DNA of 64,000 nucleotides from an uncultured Clostridia bacterium (GTDB taxonomy: Bacteria; Bacillota; Clostridia; Oscillospirales; Acutalibacteraceae), in NCBI GenBank assembly GCA_947584595.1, contig CANPWP010000001.1:62001-126000 (forward strand), in the 5' to 3' direction. Shown in pieces: positions 51,625 to 61,071 of the stretch. The notes beneath the pieces were generated by a model. The model saw nothing but the letters and a program-made list of their open reading frames with translations. It had not been told where the DNA came from and made no database searches. The translations under genes and the position numbers were made by a program. Numbering within the stretch: position 1 is the first letter of the stretch; each line of letters begins with the position of its first letter.

Positions 51625-51828
51625 TTAAGCTTCACTGCCGCTGAGTTCACGCTGACGAAGAATTGTTGAAACTCTCGCAATATCTTTTTTAACAGCAGAA
51701 ATTCTCATTGGATTTTCAAGCTGATTAACTGCAAGCTGAAAACGAAGATTAAACAATTCCTGTTTGAGGTCTTTAAGCTTAACCTGGAGCTCTTCTACTG
51801 ATAATTCTCTAAGTTCTGATGCTTTCAT
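51625..51828 (-). CDS. rpmC: 50S ribosomal protein L29
   Basis: 67 residues forming a long helical hairpin: [40 protein letters not shown]. It lies at the tunnel exit with L23, near the docking site for SRP and trigger factor. Its ATG overlaps the last base of rplP. Confidence 0.96.
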   Translation of the reverse strand: MKASELRELSVEELQVKLKDLKQELFNLRFQLAVNQLENPMRISAVKKDIARVSTILRQRELSGSEA

Positions 51829-52253
51829 TACTGCTCAACCTCCGTATCTTCTTTTTTAACAAACTTGCATTTAATTGGCAGTTTTGCTGCTGCCAGACGC
51901 ATAGCTTCTCTTGCGATTGTTTCATCTACTCCGCCCAACTCAAACATAACTCTGCCGGGCTTAACTACTGCAACCCAGTATTCGGGAGCGCCTTTACCTT
52001 TACCCATACGGGTTTCCAAAGGTTTCTTTGATACCGGCTTGTCAGGAAATATTTTTATCCATACTTTACCGAATCTCTTGCAGTAACGTGTCATGGCAAC
52101 ACGGGCTGCTTCAATCTGGTTAGATGTGATCCAACATGGTTCTAAAGCCTGGAGACCGAAATCACCGTAAGTTACTTTATTGCCACGGGATGCTTTACCT
52201 GTCATACGACCTCTGTGTACTCTTCTGTGTTTAACACGCTTTGGTAACAGCAT
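51828..52253 (-). CDS. rplP: 50S ribosomal protein L16
   Basis: 141 residues, [20 protein letters not shown] at the start and [31 protein letters not shown] later. It organises the A-site tRNA binding region of 23S rRNA. Its start codon overlaps the stop of rpsC by 1 bp, and rpmC follows with another 1-bp overlap. Confidence 0.97.
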   Translation of the reverse strand: MLLPKRVKHRRVHRGRMTGKASRGNKVTYGDFGLQALEPCWITSNQIEAARVAMTRYCKRFGKVWIKIFPDKPVSKKPLETRMGKGKGAPEYWVAVVKPGRVMFELGGVDETIAREAMRLAAAKLPIKCKFVKKEDTEVEQ

Positions 52254-52924
52254 TATTTTCTGCCTCCTTCCCTCTTAGGCTTTCTTTCTTTAGCCTCGTT
52301 GAGAATTTCACCTTTATAAAGCCATACTTTAACGCCGATTTTACCGTAAGTTGTATTAGCTTCTGCAAAACCGTAGTCAATGTCTGCTCTTAATGTCTGA
52401 AGAGGAATAGTACCTTCATGATACTGTTCTGCTCTTGCGATTTCTGCACCGCCTAAACGGCCTGAGCACTGAGTTTTAATACCTTTAGCACCAAATTTCA
52501 TAGCTCGTGCGATTGCCTGCTTCATAGCTCGTCGGAATGAAATTCTCTTTTCAAGCTGCTGAGCAATGCTCTCAGCAACAAGCTGTGCATTTAAATCAGG
52601 TGATTTTATTTCTACAATTTTAATAGAAACAGGCTTATTAAGCAATTTTTCACACTGAAGTCTCAGTTTTTCAATTTCGCTGCCGCCTTTGCCGATAATA
52701 ATACCCGGTTTAGAACAGTGAATGTAAAGTCTTACCTTTTTGCCGTCACGCTCAATTTCAATTTTTGAAACACCTGCTGTATAAAGCTGTTTCTTTAAAG
52801 TCTTTCTGAGATTATAATCCTCAACAAGAGTATCTCCGAAAGTCTTTTTATCAGCAAACCAACGGGAATCCCAATCTTTAATTATACCTACACGAAGTCC
52901 GTGCGGATTAACTTTTTGTCCCAT
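52253..52924 (-). CDS. rpsC: 30S ribosomal protein S3
   Basis: 223 residues with a KH domain ([20 protein letters not shown]) and C-terminal domain ([33 protein letters not shown]). It lies at the mRNA entry and has helicase activity with S4 and S5. It follows rplV by 15 bp. Confidence 0.97.
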   Translation of the reverse strand: MGQKVNPHGLRVGIIKDWDSRWFADKKTFGDTLVEDYNLRKTLKKQLYTAGVSKIEIERDGKKVRLYIHCSKPGIIIGKGGSEIEKLRLQCEKLLNKPVSIKIVEIKSPDLNAQLVAESIAQQLEKRISFRRAMKQAIARAMKFGAKGIKTQCSGRLGGAEIARAEQYHEGTIPLQTLRADIDYGFAEANTTYGKIGVKVWLYKGEILNEAKERKPKREGGRK

Positions 52925-52939
52925 ATTACTTACCTCCCT

Positions 52940-53278
52940 TTATTCTTCTTTTTCCTTGAGTACAAGGGAAATGTGGGATGTTCTTTTGTTTATTCTGTAA
53001 GCCCTGCCCTGAGCTCTCGGCTGAATTCTCTTAAGGATAGGGCCTGCTGTTGCGTTACACTCTGCAACATAGAGTTTAGATGTGTCCATATCATGGTTAT
53101 TCTCAGCATTTGCCATAGCTGATTTGAGCAGCTTTAAAAGCGGCTCACAAGCGGCCTTAGGGGTATGCTTAAGAACAGCTTCTGCAAAAGCTACGTCTTT
53201 GCCTCTGATCAAATCAAGAACAACAGTAACCTTGCGTGGTGAAATACGGACATATTTTGCATATGCCTTTGCTTCCAT
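52940..53278 (-). CDS. rplV: 50S ribosomal protein L22
   Basis: 112 residues from ATG 53278 (AAGGAG 10 nt upstream); a TTG two codons before has poor spacing. The sequence is [20 protein letters not shown], then a middle with [16 protein letters not shown], and the beta-hairpin near [20 protein letters not shown] that lines the exit tunnel. Erythromycin-resistance mutations occur in that loop in other bacteria. Confidence 0.96.
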   Translation of the reverse strand: MEAKAYAKYVRISPRKVTVVLDLIRGKDVAFAEAVLKHTPKAACEPLLKLLKSAMANAENNHDMDTSKLYVAECNATAGPILKRIQPRAQGRAYRINKRTSHISLVLKEKEE

Positions 53279-53298
53279 TTGCAATACTCTCCTTCCGC

Positions 53299-53571
53299 TT
53301 ACTTGCTTGTTTTAGAACCGGCATGACCTCTGAATGTACGTGTGGGAGCAAACTCACCGAGCTTGTGTCCTACCATATCTTCTGTTACATATACCGGAAC
53401 ATGCTTGCGGCCATCGTGAACCGCAAATGTATGACCAACGAAATCAGGGAAGATTGTTGAGCTTCTTGACCATGTTTTCAAGATTCTCTTTTCTCCGGCT
53501 TCATTCATCTGCTGAACCCTTTTGAGCAATACAGGCTGGACAAAAGGGCCTTTTTTTGTACTTCTACTCAT
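53299..53571 (-). CDS. rpsS: 30S ribosomal protein S19
   Basis: 90 residues, [20 protein letters not shown], then [29 protein letters not shown]. It forms a head complex with S13. It lies 24 bp downstream of rplB and 14 bp upstream of rplV. Confidence 0.97.
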   Translation of the reverse strand: MSRSTKKGPFVQPVLLKRVQQMNEAGEKRILKTWSRSSTIFPDFVGHTFAVHDGRKHVPVYVTEDMVGHKLGEFAPTRTFRGHAGSKTSK

Positions 53572-53595
53572 TATATAAGCTCCTTTCTGTCAACC

Positions 53596-54429
53596 TTATT
53601 TACCGTTTCTTCTGCGAACGATAAACTTATCGCTTGCTTTATGAGTTTTTCTGGTCTTATAACCAAGAGCAGGCTTACCCCAAGGAGTAACAGGTCCCGG
53701 ACGACCAACAGGAGATTTACCTTCACCACCGCCGTGAGGGTGGTCGTTAGGGTTCATTACAGAACCACGGACGGTAGGTCTCCAACCCATATTTCTCTTT
53801 CTTCCGGCCTTACCGATTTTAACATTTTCATGATCGGTGTTGCCAACCTGGCCTACTGTAGCCATACATTTATCAGGAACATTTCTCAACTCGCCTGAAG
53901 GAAGTCTGAGAAGTGCAAGACCGTTTTCTTTAGCCATAAGCTGAGCCATATTGCCCGCTGCTCTTGCAAGCTGAGCGCCTCTGCCGGGATAAAGTTCAAC
54001 ATTGTGAATAAATGTACCGACAGGGATTGCTGAAAGAGGTAACGCATTACCTGGTTTAATATCTGCGTCTGCACCGGCAACAACCGTGTCGCCTACCTTG
54101 AGTCCTTCGGGAGCGATGATATAAGCTTTCTCGCCGTCTGTGTACTCAATAAGTGCAATAAATGCTGAACGGTTCGGATCATACTCTAATGTTACTACCT
54201 TACCTTCAACGCCAAATTTCTGACGCTTAAAATCAATAATACGGTACTTTCTTCTGTTGCCGCCGCCTCTGTGGCGAACTGTAATTCTGCCGTAGCTGTT
54301 GCGTCCTGAGTTTTTCTTTAAAGGAGCAAGCAGACTTTTCTCGGGGGCAACCTTTGAAAGACCTGAATAATCAGTAACCGACATATTTCTTCGTGAGTTA
54401 ATGGTCGGCTTATAAACTTTAATTGCCAT
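53596..54429 (-). CDS. rplB: 50S ribosomal protein L2
   Basis: 277 residues, with the OB and SH3 domains. It has [38 protein letters not shown], and the conserved [20 protein letters not shown] loop with the histidine needed for peptidyl-transferase assembly. It is preceded by a 157-bp gap that holds a TACTAAA-ended element, the longest gap in the S10 part. Confidence 0.97.
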   Translation of the reverse strand: MAIKVYKPTINSRRNMSVTDYSGLSKVAPEKSLLAPLKKNSGRNSYGRITVRHRGGGNRRKYRIIDFKRQKFGVEGKVVTLEYDPNRSAFIALIEYTDGEKAYIIAPEGLKVGDTVVAGADADIKPGNALPLSAIPVGTFIHNVELYPGRGAQLARAAGNMAQLMAKENGLALLRLPSGELRNVPDKCMATVGQVGNTDHENVKIGKAGRKRNMGWRPTVRGSVMNPNDHPHGGGEGKSPVGRPGPVTPWGKPALGYKTRKTHKASDKFIVRRRNGK

Positions 54430-54515
54430 TTGATTTCACTCTCCTCATGATGGCTTTGCGGGGAAATGGCTTTTCCCCATACATTCTGCCTGAAAATTAT
54501 AAATTTCTTCAGGTT

Positions 54516-54591
54516 TATACTAAACAACAATTGAATACAAGATACCGCTAAAAACGAAAAATCTGCATTTAAATTAGTGTTCAGTATTACA
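54516..54591. repeat. TACTAAA-ended intergenic element, copy A (rplW-rplB gap)
   Basis: The sequence starts TACTAAACAACAATTGAA and ends in GTTCAGTATTACATC. A similar segment lies at about 63410-63480 between glgB and glgC. In both, the right end (minus-strand start) holds the stop TAA of the upstream gene within TAATACT. Ends are partly inverted repeats (TACTRAAC). Confidence 0.55.
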
Positions 54592-54880
54592 TCATGCCTT
54601 CAAAAAATTCAATTGATTTGCTGTCGCTTTTAAGTGTTACAACTGCCTTTTTCCAAGACTTTGTGTAACCGCCGTTGTTTCTGCCCTGACGACGGAAGCG
54701 TCCTCTGACTGAAACTGTGTTTACCTTTGCAACTTTAACTTTAAAAAGTTCTTCGCAAGCTTTTGCAATTTCTATTTTGTTAGCTGATTTTGCAACTTCA
54801 AAGGTGTACTTCTTCTCAGAAGCGCCCAACATACTTTTCTCGGTAATAACAGGGCGGATGATAATATCTTGTGCTATCAT
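54587..54880 (-). CDS. rplW: 50S ribosomal protein L23
   Basis: 97 residues, [20 protein letters not shown], then [20 protein letters not shown] and [19 protein letters not shown]. It lies at the tunnel exit and docks SRP and trigger factor. Its stop codon is within the TAATACT end of a repeated intergenic element. Confidence 0.96.
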   Translation of the reverse strand: MIAQDIIIRPVITEKSMLGASEKKYTFEVAKSANKIEIAKACEELFKVKVAKVNTVSVRGRFRRQGRNNGGYTKSWKKAVVTLKSDSKSIEFFEGMM

Positions 54881-55500
54881 GCGTATACCTCCTCGATTTT
54901 GCTAACAGCGTCTTTAACAATAACAAGCTTGTCGGCGTTAAGAATATCGTAAACATTAAGCTCGTTGACCTGAGCTGTTTTTACGCCCTTAAGATTGTTA
55001 GCTGATTTAATAACCTTACCGTCAACCGCAGGCAGAACGATAAGTGCCTTTTTAGTAACGTCGATTGCTTTAAGCATATCTGCGATTACCTTTGTTTTGT
55101 ATTCATCAAGCTTTATTTCATCAAGAATTACGATTTCCTGTGATGCTGCTTTTGTAGAAAGAGCAGATTTCATCGCAAGTCTTTTTACCTTTTTGTTTAC
55201 AGAAAAACTGTAACTTCTCGGCTTTGGAGCAAATACAACGCCGCCGTGTGTCCACTGAGGTGATCTTGTAGAACCCTGTCTTGCACGGCCTGTTCCCTTT
55301 TGTCTCCATGGCTTTTTGCCGCCGCCTGATACTTCAGCTCTTGTTAAAGCTGACTGTGTGCCCTGACGCTGATTTGCAAGATAGCTTACAACCATCTGAT
55401 GCATAACTGCAGCGTTAGGCTCAATTCCAAATACGGAATCGGCAAGTTCGATTTTAGAAACCTCTTTGCCTTCCATATTAACAACTGCTAAATTAGGCAT
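54877..55500 (-). CDS. rplD: 50S ribosomal protein L4
   Basis: 207 residues. The extended loop has [20 protein letters not shown] and [19 protein letters not shown], which reaches the exit tunnel. In E. coli L4 also represses the S10 operon through its leader. It overlaps rplW by 4 bp. Confidence 0.96.
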   Translation of the reverse strand: MPNLAVVNMEGKEVSKIELADSVFGIEPNAAVMHQMVVSYLANQRQGTQSALTRAEVSGGGKKPWRQKGTGRARQGSTRSPQWTHGGVVFAPKPRSYSFSVNKKVKRLAMKSALSTKAASQEIVILDEIKLDEYKTKVIADMLKAIDVTKKALIVLPAVDGKVIKSANNLKGVKTAQVNELNVYDILNADKLVIVKDAVSKIEEVYA

Positions 55501-55517
55501 ATATAATCCTCCTTCCC

Positions 55518-56150
55518 TTAAGCCTTAACGGAATCTTTGATAACAACAATGCCCTTGTTAGGACCGGGGATCGCACCCTTAATTGCCAAAAGGTTGTTTT
55601 CAGCGTCAACCTTAACGACTGTAAGATTCTGAACTGTAACCTTTTCAGCTCCTAAATGACCTGCCATTTTCTTGCCCTTCCAAACTCTTGACGGTGAAGA
55701 ACAAGCGCCGATCGAACCGCCGTGGCGAACGCAGGGACCTGTACCGTGTGATTCCTTAAGACGCTGGAAGTTCCATCTCTTAATTACACCCGCTGTACCT
55801 TTACCTTTGCTGGTACCTGTAACATCAACTTTGTTACCTGCCTCAAAGACATCTGCTTTTAAGACATCGCCTACATTGTAAGCGTCTGTGTCATCAAAAC
55901 GGAATTCTTTGAGAGTTTTCTTTGGTGCTATGTCAGCCTTGTCAAAAAAGCCTTTCATAGGTTTGTTGACTCTGCTTGGCTTTAAATCGCCGAAGCCGAG
56001 CTGTACAGCTGCATAACCGTCGTTTTCAACTGTTTTCTTTGTTGAAACTACGCAAGGACCCGCTTCAACAACAGTTACGGGAACAACGTTACCCTTTTCG
56101 TCAAAGATCTGTGTCATACCGATCTTTTTGCCGATTAGTGCTTTTTGCAT
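55518..56150 (-). CDS. rplC: 50S ribosomal protein L3
   Basis: 210 residues, [20 protein letters not shown] at the start, then [20 protein letters not shown], and the central loop with [28 protein letters not shown] that approaches the peptidyl-transferase centre. It is an early 50S assembly protein. The gap to rpsJ is 75 bp. Confidence 0.96.
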   Translation of the reverse strand: MQKALIGKKIGMTQIFDEKGNVVPVTVVEAGPCVVSTKKTVENDGYAAVQLGFGDLKPSRVNKPMKGFFDKADIAPKKTLKEFRFDDTDAYNVGDVLKADVFEAGNKVDVTGTSKGKGTAGVIKRWNFQRLKESHGTGPCVRHGGSIGACSSPSRVWKGKKMAGHLGAEKVTVQNLTVVKVDAENNLLAIKGAIPGPNKGIVVIKDSVKA

Positions 56151-56225
56151 TACTATATCCTCCTTATAGGTTATTGGTTGGTTTACACCAACATGACCCT
56201 GTCTGCTTGTAGGTTAAAATTAAAA

Positions 56226-56537
56226 TTATAACTTAATTTCAATTTCAACGCCGGCAGGGAGTTCTAAGCTCATAAGAGCCTCGACTGTCTTGTTTGACGG
56301 TCTTAAAATATCGATAAGACGCTTGTGAGTTCTCATTTCAAACTGCTCACGGCTGTCCTTATACTTATGAACAGCACGAAGAATTGTAACGACCTGCTTC
56401 TCTGTCGGAAGCGGAACAGGACCTGAAACCCTGGCGCCTGTACGCTTAGCTGTTGTAACAATCCTGATAGCCGACTGATCAACCAACTGATGATCGTAAC
56501 CCTTAAGTCTTATCCTTATTTTTTCCTTGACTGCCAT
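56226..56537 (-). CDS. rpsJ: 30S ribosomal protein S10
   Basis: 103 residues, as in E. coli. It shows [20 protein letters not shown], then [20 protein letters not shown] and [20 protein letters not shown]. It is the first gene of the superoperon, and in antitermination it pairs with NusB. The ribosome site is AAGGAGGCGAC. A long leader precedes it. Confidence 0.97.
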   Translation of the reverse strand: MAVKEKIRIRLKGYDHQLVDQSAIRIVTTAKRTGARVSGPVPLPTEKQVVTILRAVHKYKDSREQFEMRTHKRLIDILRPSNKTVEALMSLELPAGVEIEIKL

Positions 56538-56831
56538 TTTCGTCGCCTCCTTAAAAATTTAGTTGGCGGGCGTTTTGTTCTCAAAACCTTTCAACGCTGT
56601 CGGGTGTTTCCTGACCCTGCATTAAAAAACCCGTTTAACTTTTTCAGTTAATCCGGGCATTATCCTTAGAACATATGAGTTTTAAGTGGCACAGCAACCC
56701 CTTTGCCATTTTAACTCTGAATAAAATCTTAACTGATTCGCCCGGTTTAAAATCGGACATACTCCACGGAAAAACCGGCTTAAAAAGCCGCAACCTCCCG
56801 CTTCATCGCATATCTAATGTGCAGTCACGCA
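56538..56831 (-). promoter_or_regulatory. S10 operon leader RNA with attenuator-like hairpin
   Basis: The ~290-nt leader contains a hairpin at 56630-56657 (CCCG with TTAACT, paired to AGTTAA with CGGG) followed on the minus strand by TTTTTT (56624-56629), a good intrinsic terminator before rpsJ. A second terminator-like hairpin, CGGCTT - AAGCCG with GTTTTT, lies at 56776-56790. Several G-rich and CGGG segments could pair alternatively. This suggests transcription attenuation, perhaps by a ribosomal protein, but the mechanism is inferred. Confidence 0.6.
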
Positions 56832-56837
56832 AGTGTT

Positions 56838-56866
56838 ATTATACAATATATATATGCCAATAGCAA
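56838..56866 (-). promoter_or_regulatory. promoter of the S10-spc-alpha superoperon
   Basis: TTGCTA (56861-56866) and TATAAT (56838-56843) are 17 bp apart on the minus strand. The transcript would start about 290 bp before rpsJ. The region between 56870 and 57047 is AT-rich and holds nothing else I can support. Confidence 0.85.
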
Positions 56867-57047
56867 GTTTTTTCCGAAATTTACAGTCAGAGAAATTTTT
56901 GTATTTTTTATTTAATTTTTTGTGCAATTTTTACAACATATAATAAAAATGTATAGCAACAATAATTATAATAAACTTTCAATATAAATGAAAATAAACA
57001 TTTTATAATGTACGTGCAATCATACTAAAACACAATTTTAAAACAAA

Positions 57048-57161
57048 TCACTTATAAATAAGCATTGCAAATACCGACAAAATCAGCAAAACTGCGATTA
57101 TAACCGCTATAATTCTTACGCTTATTACTTTTGCGGAAGCCCTTTTATTCCTCTTTTTCAT
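57048..57161 (-). CDS. small membrane protein (37 residues)
   Basis: Read from the gap upstream of the ribosomal promoter. It has the Shine-Dalgarno AAAGGTGGAAAG before ATG 57161. The sequence starts MKKRNKRASAKVISVRIIAV and continues IIAVLLILSVFAMLIYK. It has a strongly basic start and one hydrophobic helix, so it should be a single-pass membrane protein with the N-terminus inside. I do not recognise the family; the size is like DUF4044-type proteins. Confidence 0.55.
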   Translation of the reverse strand: MKKRNKRASAKVISVRIIAVIIAVLLILSVFAMLIYK

Positions 57162-57212
57162 ATAAATCTTTCCACCTTTGTAATTTTTTTGTGTATTTTA
57201 TTCAATTAATAC

Positions 57213-57241
57213 TTGAAAAACATTTCTATTTCTTATATAAT
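57213..57241 (+). promoter_or_regulatory. promoter of the corrinoid adenosyltransferase gene
   Basis: TTGAAA (57213-57218) and TATAAT (57236-57241) are 17 bp apart, and the GTG start lies 38 bp downstream. Confidence 0.8.
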
Positions 57242-57278
57242 ATACTTGAATAAAAATTTTTCAAGAGGGGGTTAAATT

Positions 57279-57794
57279 GTGATTCAGATTTATTACGGTG
57301 ACGGAAAAGGTAAAACATCTGCTGCAATCGGTGTTGCTGTCAGAGCAGCCGGCAGAAATATGCGGGTTCTGTTTGTTCAATTTTTAAAAAGCAATGATTC
57401 GGGTGAAAGAAAAGTTTTAGAACAAATTAACGGCATTACAATGACGCCCTGCCCTGTTGAACTTGAGTTTACATATAATATGACAGATACTCAAAAAGCT
57501 CAGGCTTCTAAAATATTCAGAGAAATATTTGACCATTCCGTAAGAGCAGCACTGACCTCTAATTACAGCGTACTTATTATGGATGAAATTTTTTCAGCCA
57601 TTGATACAGGTATGATAAGTGAAAATGAGGTTTATAATTTTTTAACAAATGCACCTGCAAAACTTGAAATTGTACTCACCGGAAGAAATCCGTCAAAAAA
57701 ATTTATTGATCTATCAGATTATGTATCTAATATCGTAAAGAAAAAACACCCTTTTGATAAGGGTATAAGTGCAAGAGCAGGAATTGAATATTAA
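57279..57794 (+). CDS. cob(I)yrinic acid a,c-diamide adenosyltransferase (CobA/CobO-type)
   Basis: The 171-residue protein has a P-loop start IQIYYGDGKGKTSAAIGVAV, then RVLFVQFLKS, MDEIFSAID and TGRNPSKKFIDLSDYVSNI, in the order of the CobA/CobO/BtuR family. It transfers the adenosyl group from ATP to Co(I) corrinoids. The start codon is GTG with AGAGGGGG upstream. It is a single gene; no other cobalamin genes are nearby. It is a little short compared with E. coli BtuR (196), with an altered DEVxxA site (DEIFSA). Confidence 0.87.
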   Translation: MIQIYYGDGKGKTSAAIGVAVRAAGRNMRVLFVQFLKSNDSGERKVLEQINGITMTPCPVELEFTYNMTDTQKAQASKIFREIFDHSVRAALTSNYSVLIMDEIFSAIDTGMISENEVYNFLTNAPAKLEIVLTGRNPSKKFIDLSDYVSNIVKKKHPFDKGISARAGIEY

Positions 57795-57974
57795 ATTGAG
57801 TATTATAATAAACCCCATTTAAAAGTTAATATTTACTTGCGTCTAATATTTATCTATTTGCGTCTATTTTTAATTTAATTTTTATTATGTAAACTAAATT
57901 TTTAAATAAAAAATTTAAAATAGTTTTATAAAATGGTATATTATGATAATTTTATCTTTTTTTACAAATATTCC

Positions 57975-58004
57975 TTGACTTTTTTCATAGAAGAATGATA
58001 TACT
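57975..58004 (+). promoter_or_regulatory. promoter of the DUF6514 gene
   Basis: TTGACT (57975-57980) and TATACT (57999-58004) are 18 bp apart, 48 bp before the ATG. The 180 bp before it (57795-57974) are AT-rich without assignable feature. Confidence 0.7.
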
Positions 58005-58052
58005 AATTTTAGAGAAAAAACTTCTCGAATATATAAAATTGGGGTACAATGA

Positions 58053-58283
58053 ATGTATAATTTCTCGGTTATTACAGAGAAAACATATTGCGGTAGTAAT
58101 GCTTATAATTCCTACGGAATTAAAGCAACAAAAAACGAAGAGGTTTTATTTACTTTCAGTAATATTACCTATAAAGAAAACGTCATTATAAAATTTGCGG
58201 AACTTTGTAATGAATATCAAATTTCACCTGTACATTTTGAAGATGTACTTGAAAATTTTTTATCGGATTTTGAAACACTCTGA
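58053..58283 (+). CDS. DUF6514 family protein
   Basis: The 76-residue protein has an N-terminal beta-like part (YNFSVITEKTYCGSNAYNSYGIKA), then FTFSNITYKENVIIKFAELCN and a C-terminal helix pattern CNEYQISPVHFEDVLENFLSDF. The last segment matches the ending I know from the DUF6514 family of Clostridia. It has its own promoter. The ribosome site is weak (GGGGTACA). Its function is unknown. Confidence 0.6.
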   Translation: MYNFSVITEKTYCGSNAYNSYGIKATKNEEVLFTFSNITYKENVIIKFAELCNEYQISPVHFEDVLENFLSDFETL

Positions 58284-58387
58284 TATTATTATGTAATTTA
58301 ATTAACAATAATTTTCAATAGGTTTTCATTTTTGATATTAAAATATGTCATTTTAAACATTTTAAATTATGCACTGAAAAACATCAT

Positions 58388-58415
58388 TTGCACTTTTTAT
58401 CACCTGTGATATACT
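58388..58415 (+). promoter_or_regulatory. candidate promoter of the radical SAM gene
   Basis: TTGCAC (58388-58393) and TATACT (58410-58415) are 16 bp apart. A second TATACT lies at 58427-58432 without a good partner. Confidence 0.5.
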
Positions 58416-58448
58416 ATTACTTATGATATACTGTAAAAGGTGATAAAA

Positions 58449-59315
58449 ATGGTTTGTAATTTATGTCCTAGAAATTGCAACGCACTCAGAACCGATAAAC
58501 AGGGCAACGGATATTGTCAAAGCCGTGTTTTGCCTAAGGTAGCTCGTGTCGCACCCCATTTCTGGGAAGAACCCTGCATAAGCGGGACAAAAGGCTCAGG
58601 GGCAGTGTTTTTCTGCGGTTGTAATTTAAAATGTTTGTTCTGTCAAAATTATGAAATATCTTCACTTAATCAAGGAAAACAGATTACTGCCTGTCAGCTT
58701 GCAGAATGTTATAAAGAGCTTGAAAAACAGGGCGTACATAATATTAATCTTGTAAATGCCTGCCATTATGTGTTTGCTGTATTGGAGAGCTTTAAATTTT
58801 ACAAACCAAGTGTTCCAGTAGTTTATAACAGCAGCGGATATGAAAAGGCACAAACATTAAAACTTCTCGAAAATGCGGTAGATATTTATTTGCCCGACTT
58901 CAAATACAGCGATAATAAACTGGCAGAAGCATATTCCTCTGCACCTGATTATAAAGAAACTGCAATAAAAGCCATTGATGAAATGGTACGGCAAAAGGGT
59001 GCGCCGGTATTTAATGACGATGGTATGTTAAAAAGCGGGGTTATTGTAAGGCATCTTATTTTGCCTAACCACACTAAAAACAGCATAGGAGTACTGGAAA
59101 TTCTTAAAGAAAGATACAATGATAAGATTCTTGTAAGCCTTATGGGGCAATATATTCCCTATGGCAAAGCTAATCAATATAAAGAGCTTTCACGAAAAAT
59201 CACAAAACGGGAATACAATAAAGTTGCCGATAAACTATTGGAGCTTGAGCTTGACGGTTTTATGCAGGAACTTTCAGCGGCAGATGAAAAGTATATTCCA
59301 AAGTGGGATTATTAA
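58449..59315 (+). CDS. radical SAM protein, PflA-like
   Basis: The 288-residue protein has the 4Fe-4S site CNLKCLFC (CxxxCxxC) near residue 55, after a Cys-rich N-terminus (CNLCPRNC) that may carry a second cluster. Later come YNSSGYE and YLPDFKYS, which fit a partial TIM barrel. It resembles the PflX / putative pyruvate formate-lyase activating enzyme group; no glycyl-radical enzyme gene lies nearby. The ATG at 58449 is chosen because AAAGGTGAT lies in front; the longer frame from a GTG at 58440 is within that site. Confidence 0.82.
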   Translation: MVCNLCPRNCNALRTDKQGNGYCQSRVLPKVARVAPHFWEEPCISGTKGSGAVFFCGCNLKCLFCQNYEISSLNQGKQITACQLAECYKELEKQGVHNINLVNACHYVFAVLESFKFYKPSVPVVYNSSGYEKAQTLKLLENAVDIYLPDFKYSDNKLAEAYSSAPDYKETAIKAIDEMVRQKGAPVFNDDGMLKSGVIVRHLILPNHTKNSIGVLEILKERYNDKILVSLMGQYIPYGKANQYKELSRKITKREYNKVADKLLELELDGFMQELSAADEKYIPKWDY

Positions 59316-59550
59316 ATTTAATAAAATCAGCAATAGGATAAAGTTGAGAAAATCAAAATTTTTGCGTTGCTTTTTCAAAAAGCGACCGAGGTTTAAAGGG
59401 CGAGAAGTCCATTGTCGCCGCCCTTTGCGGCAAAACTTACATTTTATGCTGAAAAATTTTTTCATATAAATGCAAAACTTGTCCCTGCAATTAATCTAAT
59501 ACGATGTAATATAAATATTTTTTAAATAATATATATAAATATATAATAAA
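59316..59550. other. intergenic region with an internal hairpin
   Basis: No gene is supported between the radical SAM gene and the glg terminator. At 59395-59426 AAAGGGCG pairs with CGCCCTTT over a 16-nt loop, without a T-run. This stretch is more GC-rich than its surroundings and may be part of an interspersed repeat. The rest is AT-rich. Confidence 0.4.
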
Positions 59551-59597
59551 AGACTGCAGCAAATGCGAATATAAATTTTCGTAATTTGCTGCGGTCT
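59551..59597 (-). terminator. terminator of the glycogen operon
   Basis: AGACTGCAGCAAAT (59551-59564) pairs with ATTTGCTGCGGTCT (59584-59597), one G/U or mismatch, and the minus strand continues TTTTATTATAT. It is 24 bp after the glgA stop. Confidence 0.85.
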
Positions 59598-59620
59598 TAT
59601 TGTTTATTTATTGTAATGTT

Positions 59621-61048
59621 TTAATTCCACTTTAATGTATCATTATAAAGGTTAATATAATCGTTAGCCGAGCGATCCCAACTGTTATCGCTCATCATTG
59701 CTCTCCACATAAGCTGGCACCAGCCTGAATGGTTTTGAATACCCCACAGTGCCCTTCTTACTGCACCAACCATATCTGCGGTATCATAATTTTTAAATGT
59801 AAAGCCGTTGCCGTAACCGTCTGCACTGTCAAATACAGAATCTTTAAGACCTCCGACCTCCCTTACTACGGGGATTGTACCGTATCTTAAAGCTATCATC
59901 TGAGAAAGGCCGCATGGTTCCTGCTTTGACGGCATTAAGAAAATATCAGCGCCTGAGTAAATCTTTCTTGCAAGTTCGGGAACAAATCCGTGACAAGCAC
60001 AAAGTCTGCCGGGATATTTCCACTGCATATCCCTGAAAAACTGCTCATATTCGGCATCGCCTGAGCCGAGAATTATGAACTGCATATTTTCAGTGTTCAT
60101 CAATTCTTCAAGACCCATTCTTACAAGGTCAAGACCTTTATGTGCAACAAGTCTTGTAACCATGGCAACGATAGGAACATTCCAACTTTGTTCAAGTCCC
60201 AGACGCTCCTGTAATGCTCTTTTACATTCGCCTTTTCCGCTCATATCGTCCTTTGAATAATTACGATAAATCTGATAGTCTGTTTCAGGATTATAGCTTT
60301 CCAAATCTATACCGTTCTTAATTCCGCAAAGCTTATAATGTCTTAAATTCAATTCAGGGTCAAGACCATAGCTGTACCAAGGGTCTTTGATTTCCGCCGC
60401 ATAGCTGGGTGAGACCGTTGTAACTCTTGTAGATGTTTCAATAGCACCCTTAACCATATTGAGCTTTCCGTCCATTTCAAGAAGTTTTGTTTCCGTTGGA
60501 GGAATACCGATGCACTCTGTATTTACTTCCCAGCCATACATTCCCTGATATTGAATGTTGTGAATTGTAAACACACTCTTAATATTTGCATACCATGGTC
60601 TTTGTGAATAGAAGAGATAGTAATACATTGGTACAAGTGCCGTCTGCCAATCGTTACAATGAAGAATATCAGGATGAAAATCTATATAGGGAAGCATTTC
60701 TAAAATTGCCCTTGAAAAAAATGCAAATCTTTCTGCATCGTCATATGAACCGTAAAGATTTCCTCTTTTAAAATAATATTCATTATCAATAAAATAATAT
60801 GTGCAGTCATTCCATCTTGCCCAGAAAAGTCCGCAATACTGATGACGCCATGCAACAGGAACGGTAAAATTTGTAATAAAGTTCATTGTATTTTTTAAGT
60901 CTTCGGGAATTGAACCGTATAAGGGCATTACAATTCTGCAATCCTGACCTTTTCTGCACAGTGTATGCGGTAAACTTCCTGCAACATCTGCAAGACCTCC
61001 GCTTCCGGCAAAGGGGTTTGCCTCGGACGCACAATATAAAATCCTCAT
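59621..61048 (-). CDS. glgA: glycogen synthase (ADP-glucose type)
   Basis: The 475-residue GT5 enzyme elongates alpha-1,4-glucan from ADP-glucose. It shows an N-terminal CASEANPFAGSGGLADVAGS, then HCNDWQTALVPMY, FTIHNIQYQG, MVTRLVAHKGLDL and SKQEPCGLSQMIALRYGTIP with the EX7E-type motif. The KTGGL motif of E. coli is changed to GSGGL, so the lysine near the ADP-glucose site is missing. It is last in the operon, 23 bp after glgD. Confidence 0.95.
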   Translation of the reverse strand: MRILYCASEANPFAGSGGLADVAGSLPHTLCRKGQDCRIVMPLYGSIPEDLKNTMNFITNFTVPVAWRHQYCGLFWARWNDCTYYFIDNEYYFKRGNLYGSYDDAERFAFFSRAILEMLPYIDFHPDILHCNDWQTALVPMYYYLFYSQRPWYANIKSVFTIHNIQYQGMYGWEVNTECIGIPPTETKLLEMDGKLNMVKGAIETSTRVTTVSPSYAAEIKDPWYSYGLDPELNLRHYKLCGIKNGIDLESYNPETDYQIYRNYSKDDMSGKGECKRALQERLGLEQSWNVPIVAMVTRLVAHKGLDLVRMGLEELMNTENMQFIILGSGDAEYEQFFRDMQWKYPGRLCACHGFVPELARKIYSGADIFLMPSKQEPCGLSQMIALRYGTIPVVREVGGLKDSVFDSADGYGNGFTFKNYDTADMVGAVRRALWGIQNHSGWCQLMWRAMMSDNSWDRSANDYINLYNDTLKWN

Positions 61049-61071
61049 TTCACTTAGCCTCCTTAGTAAAT

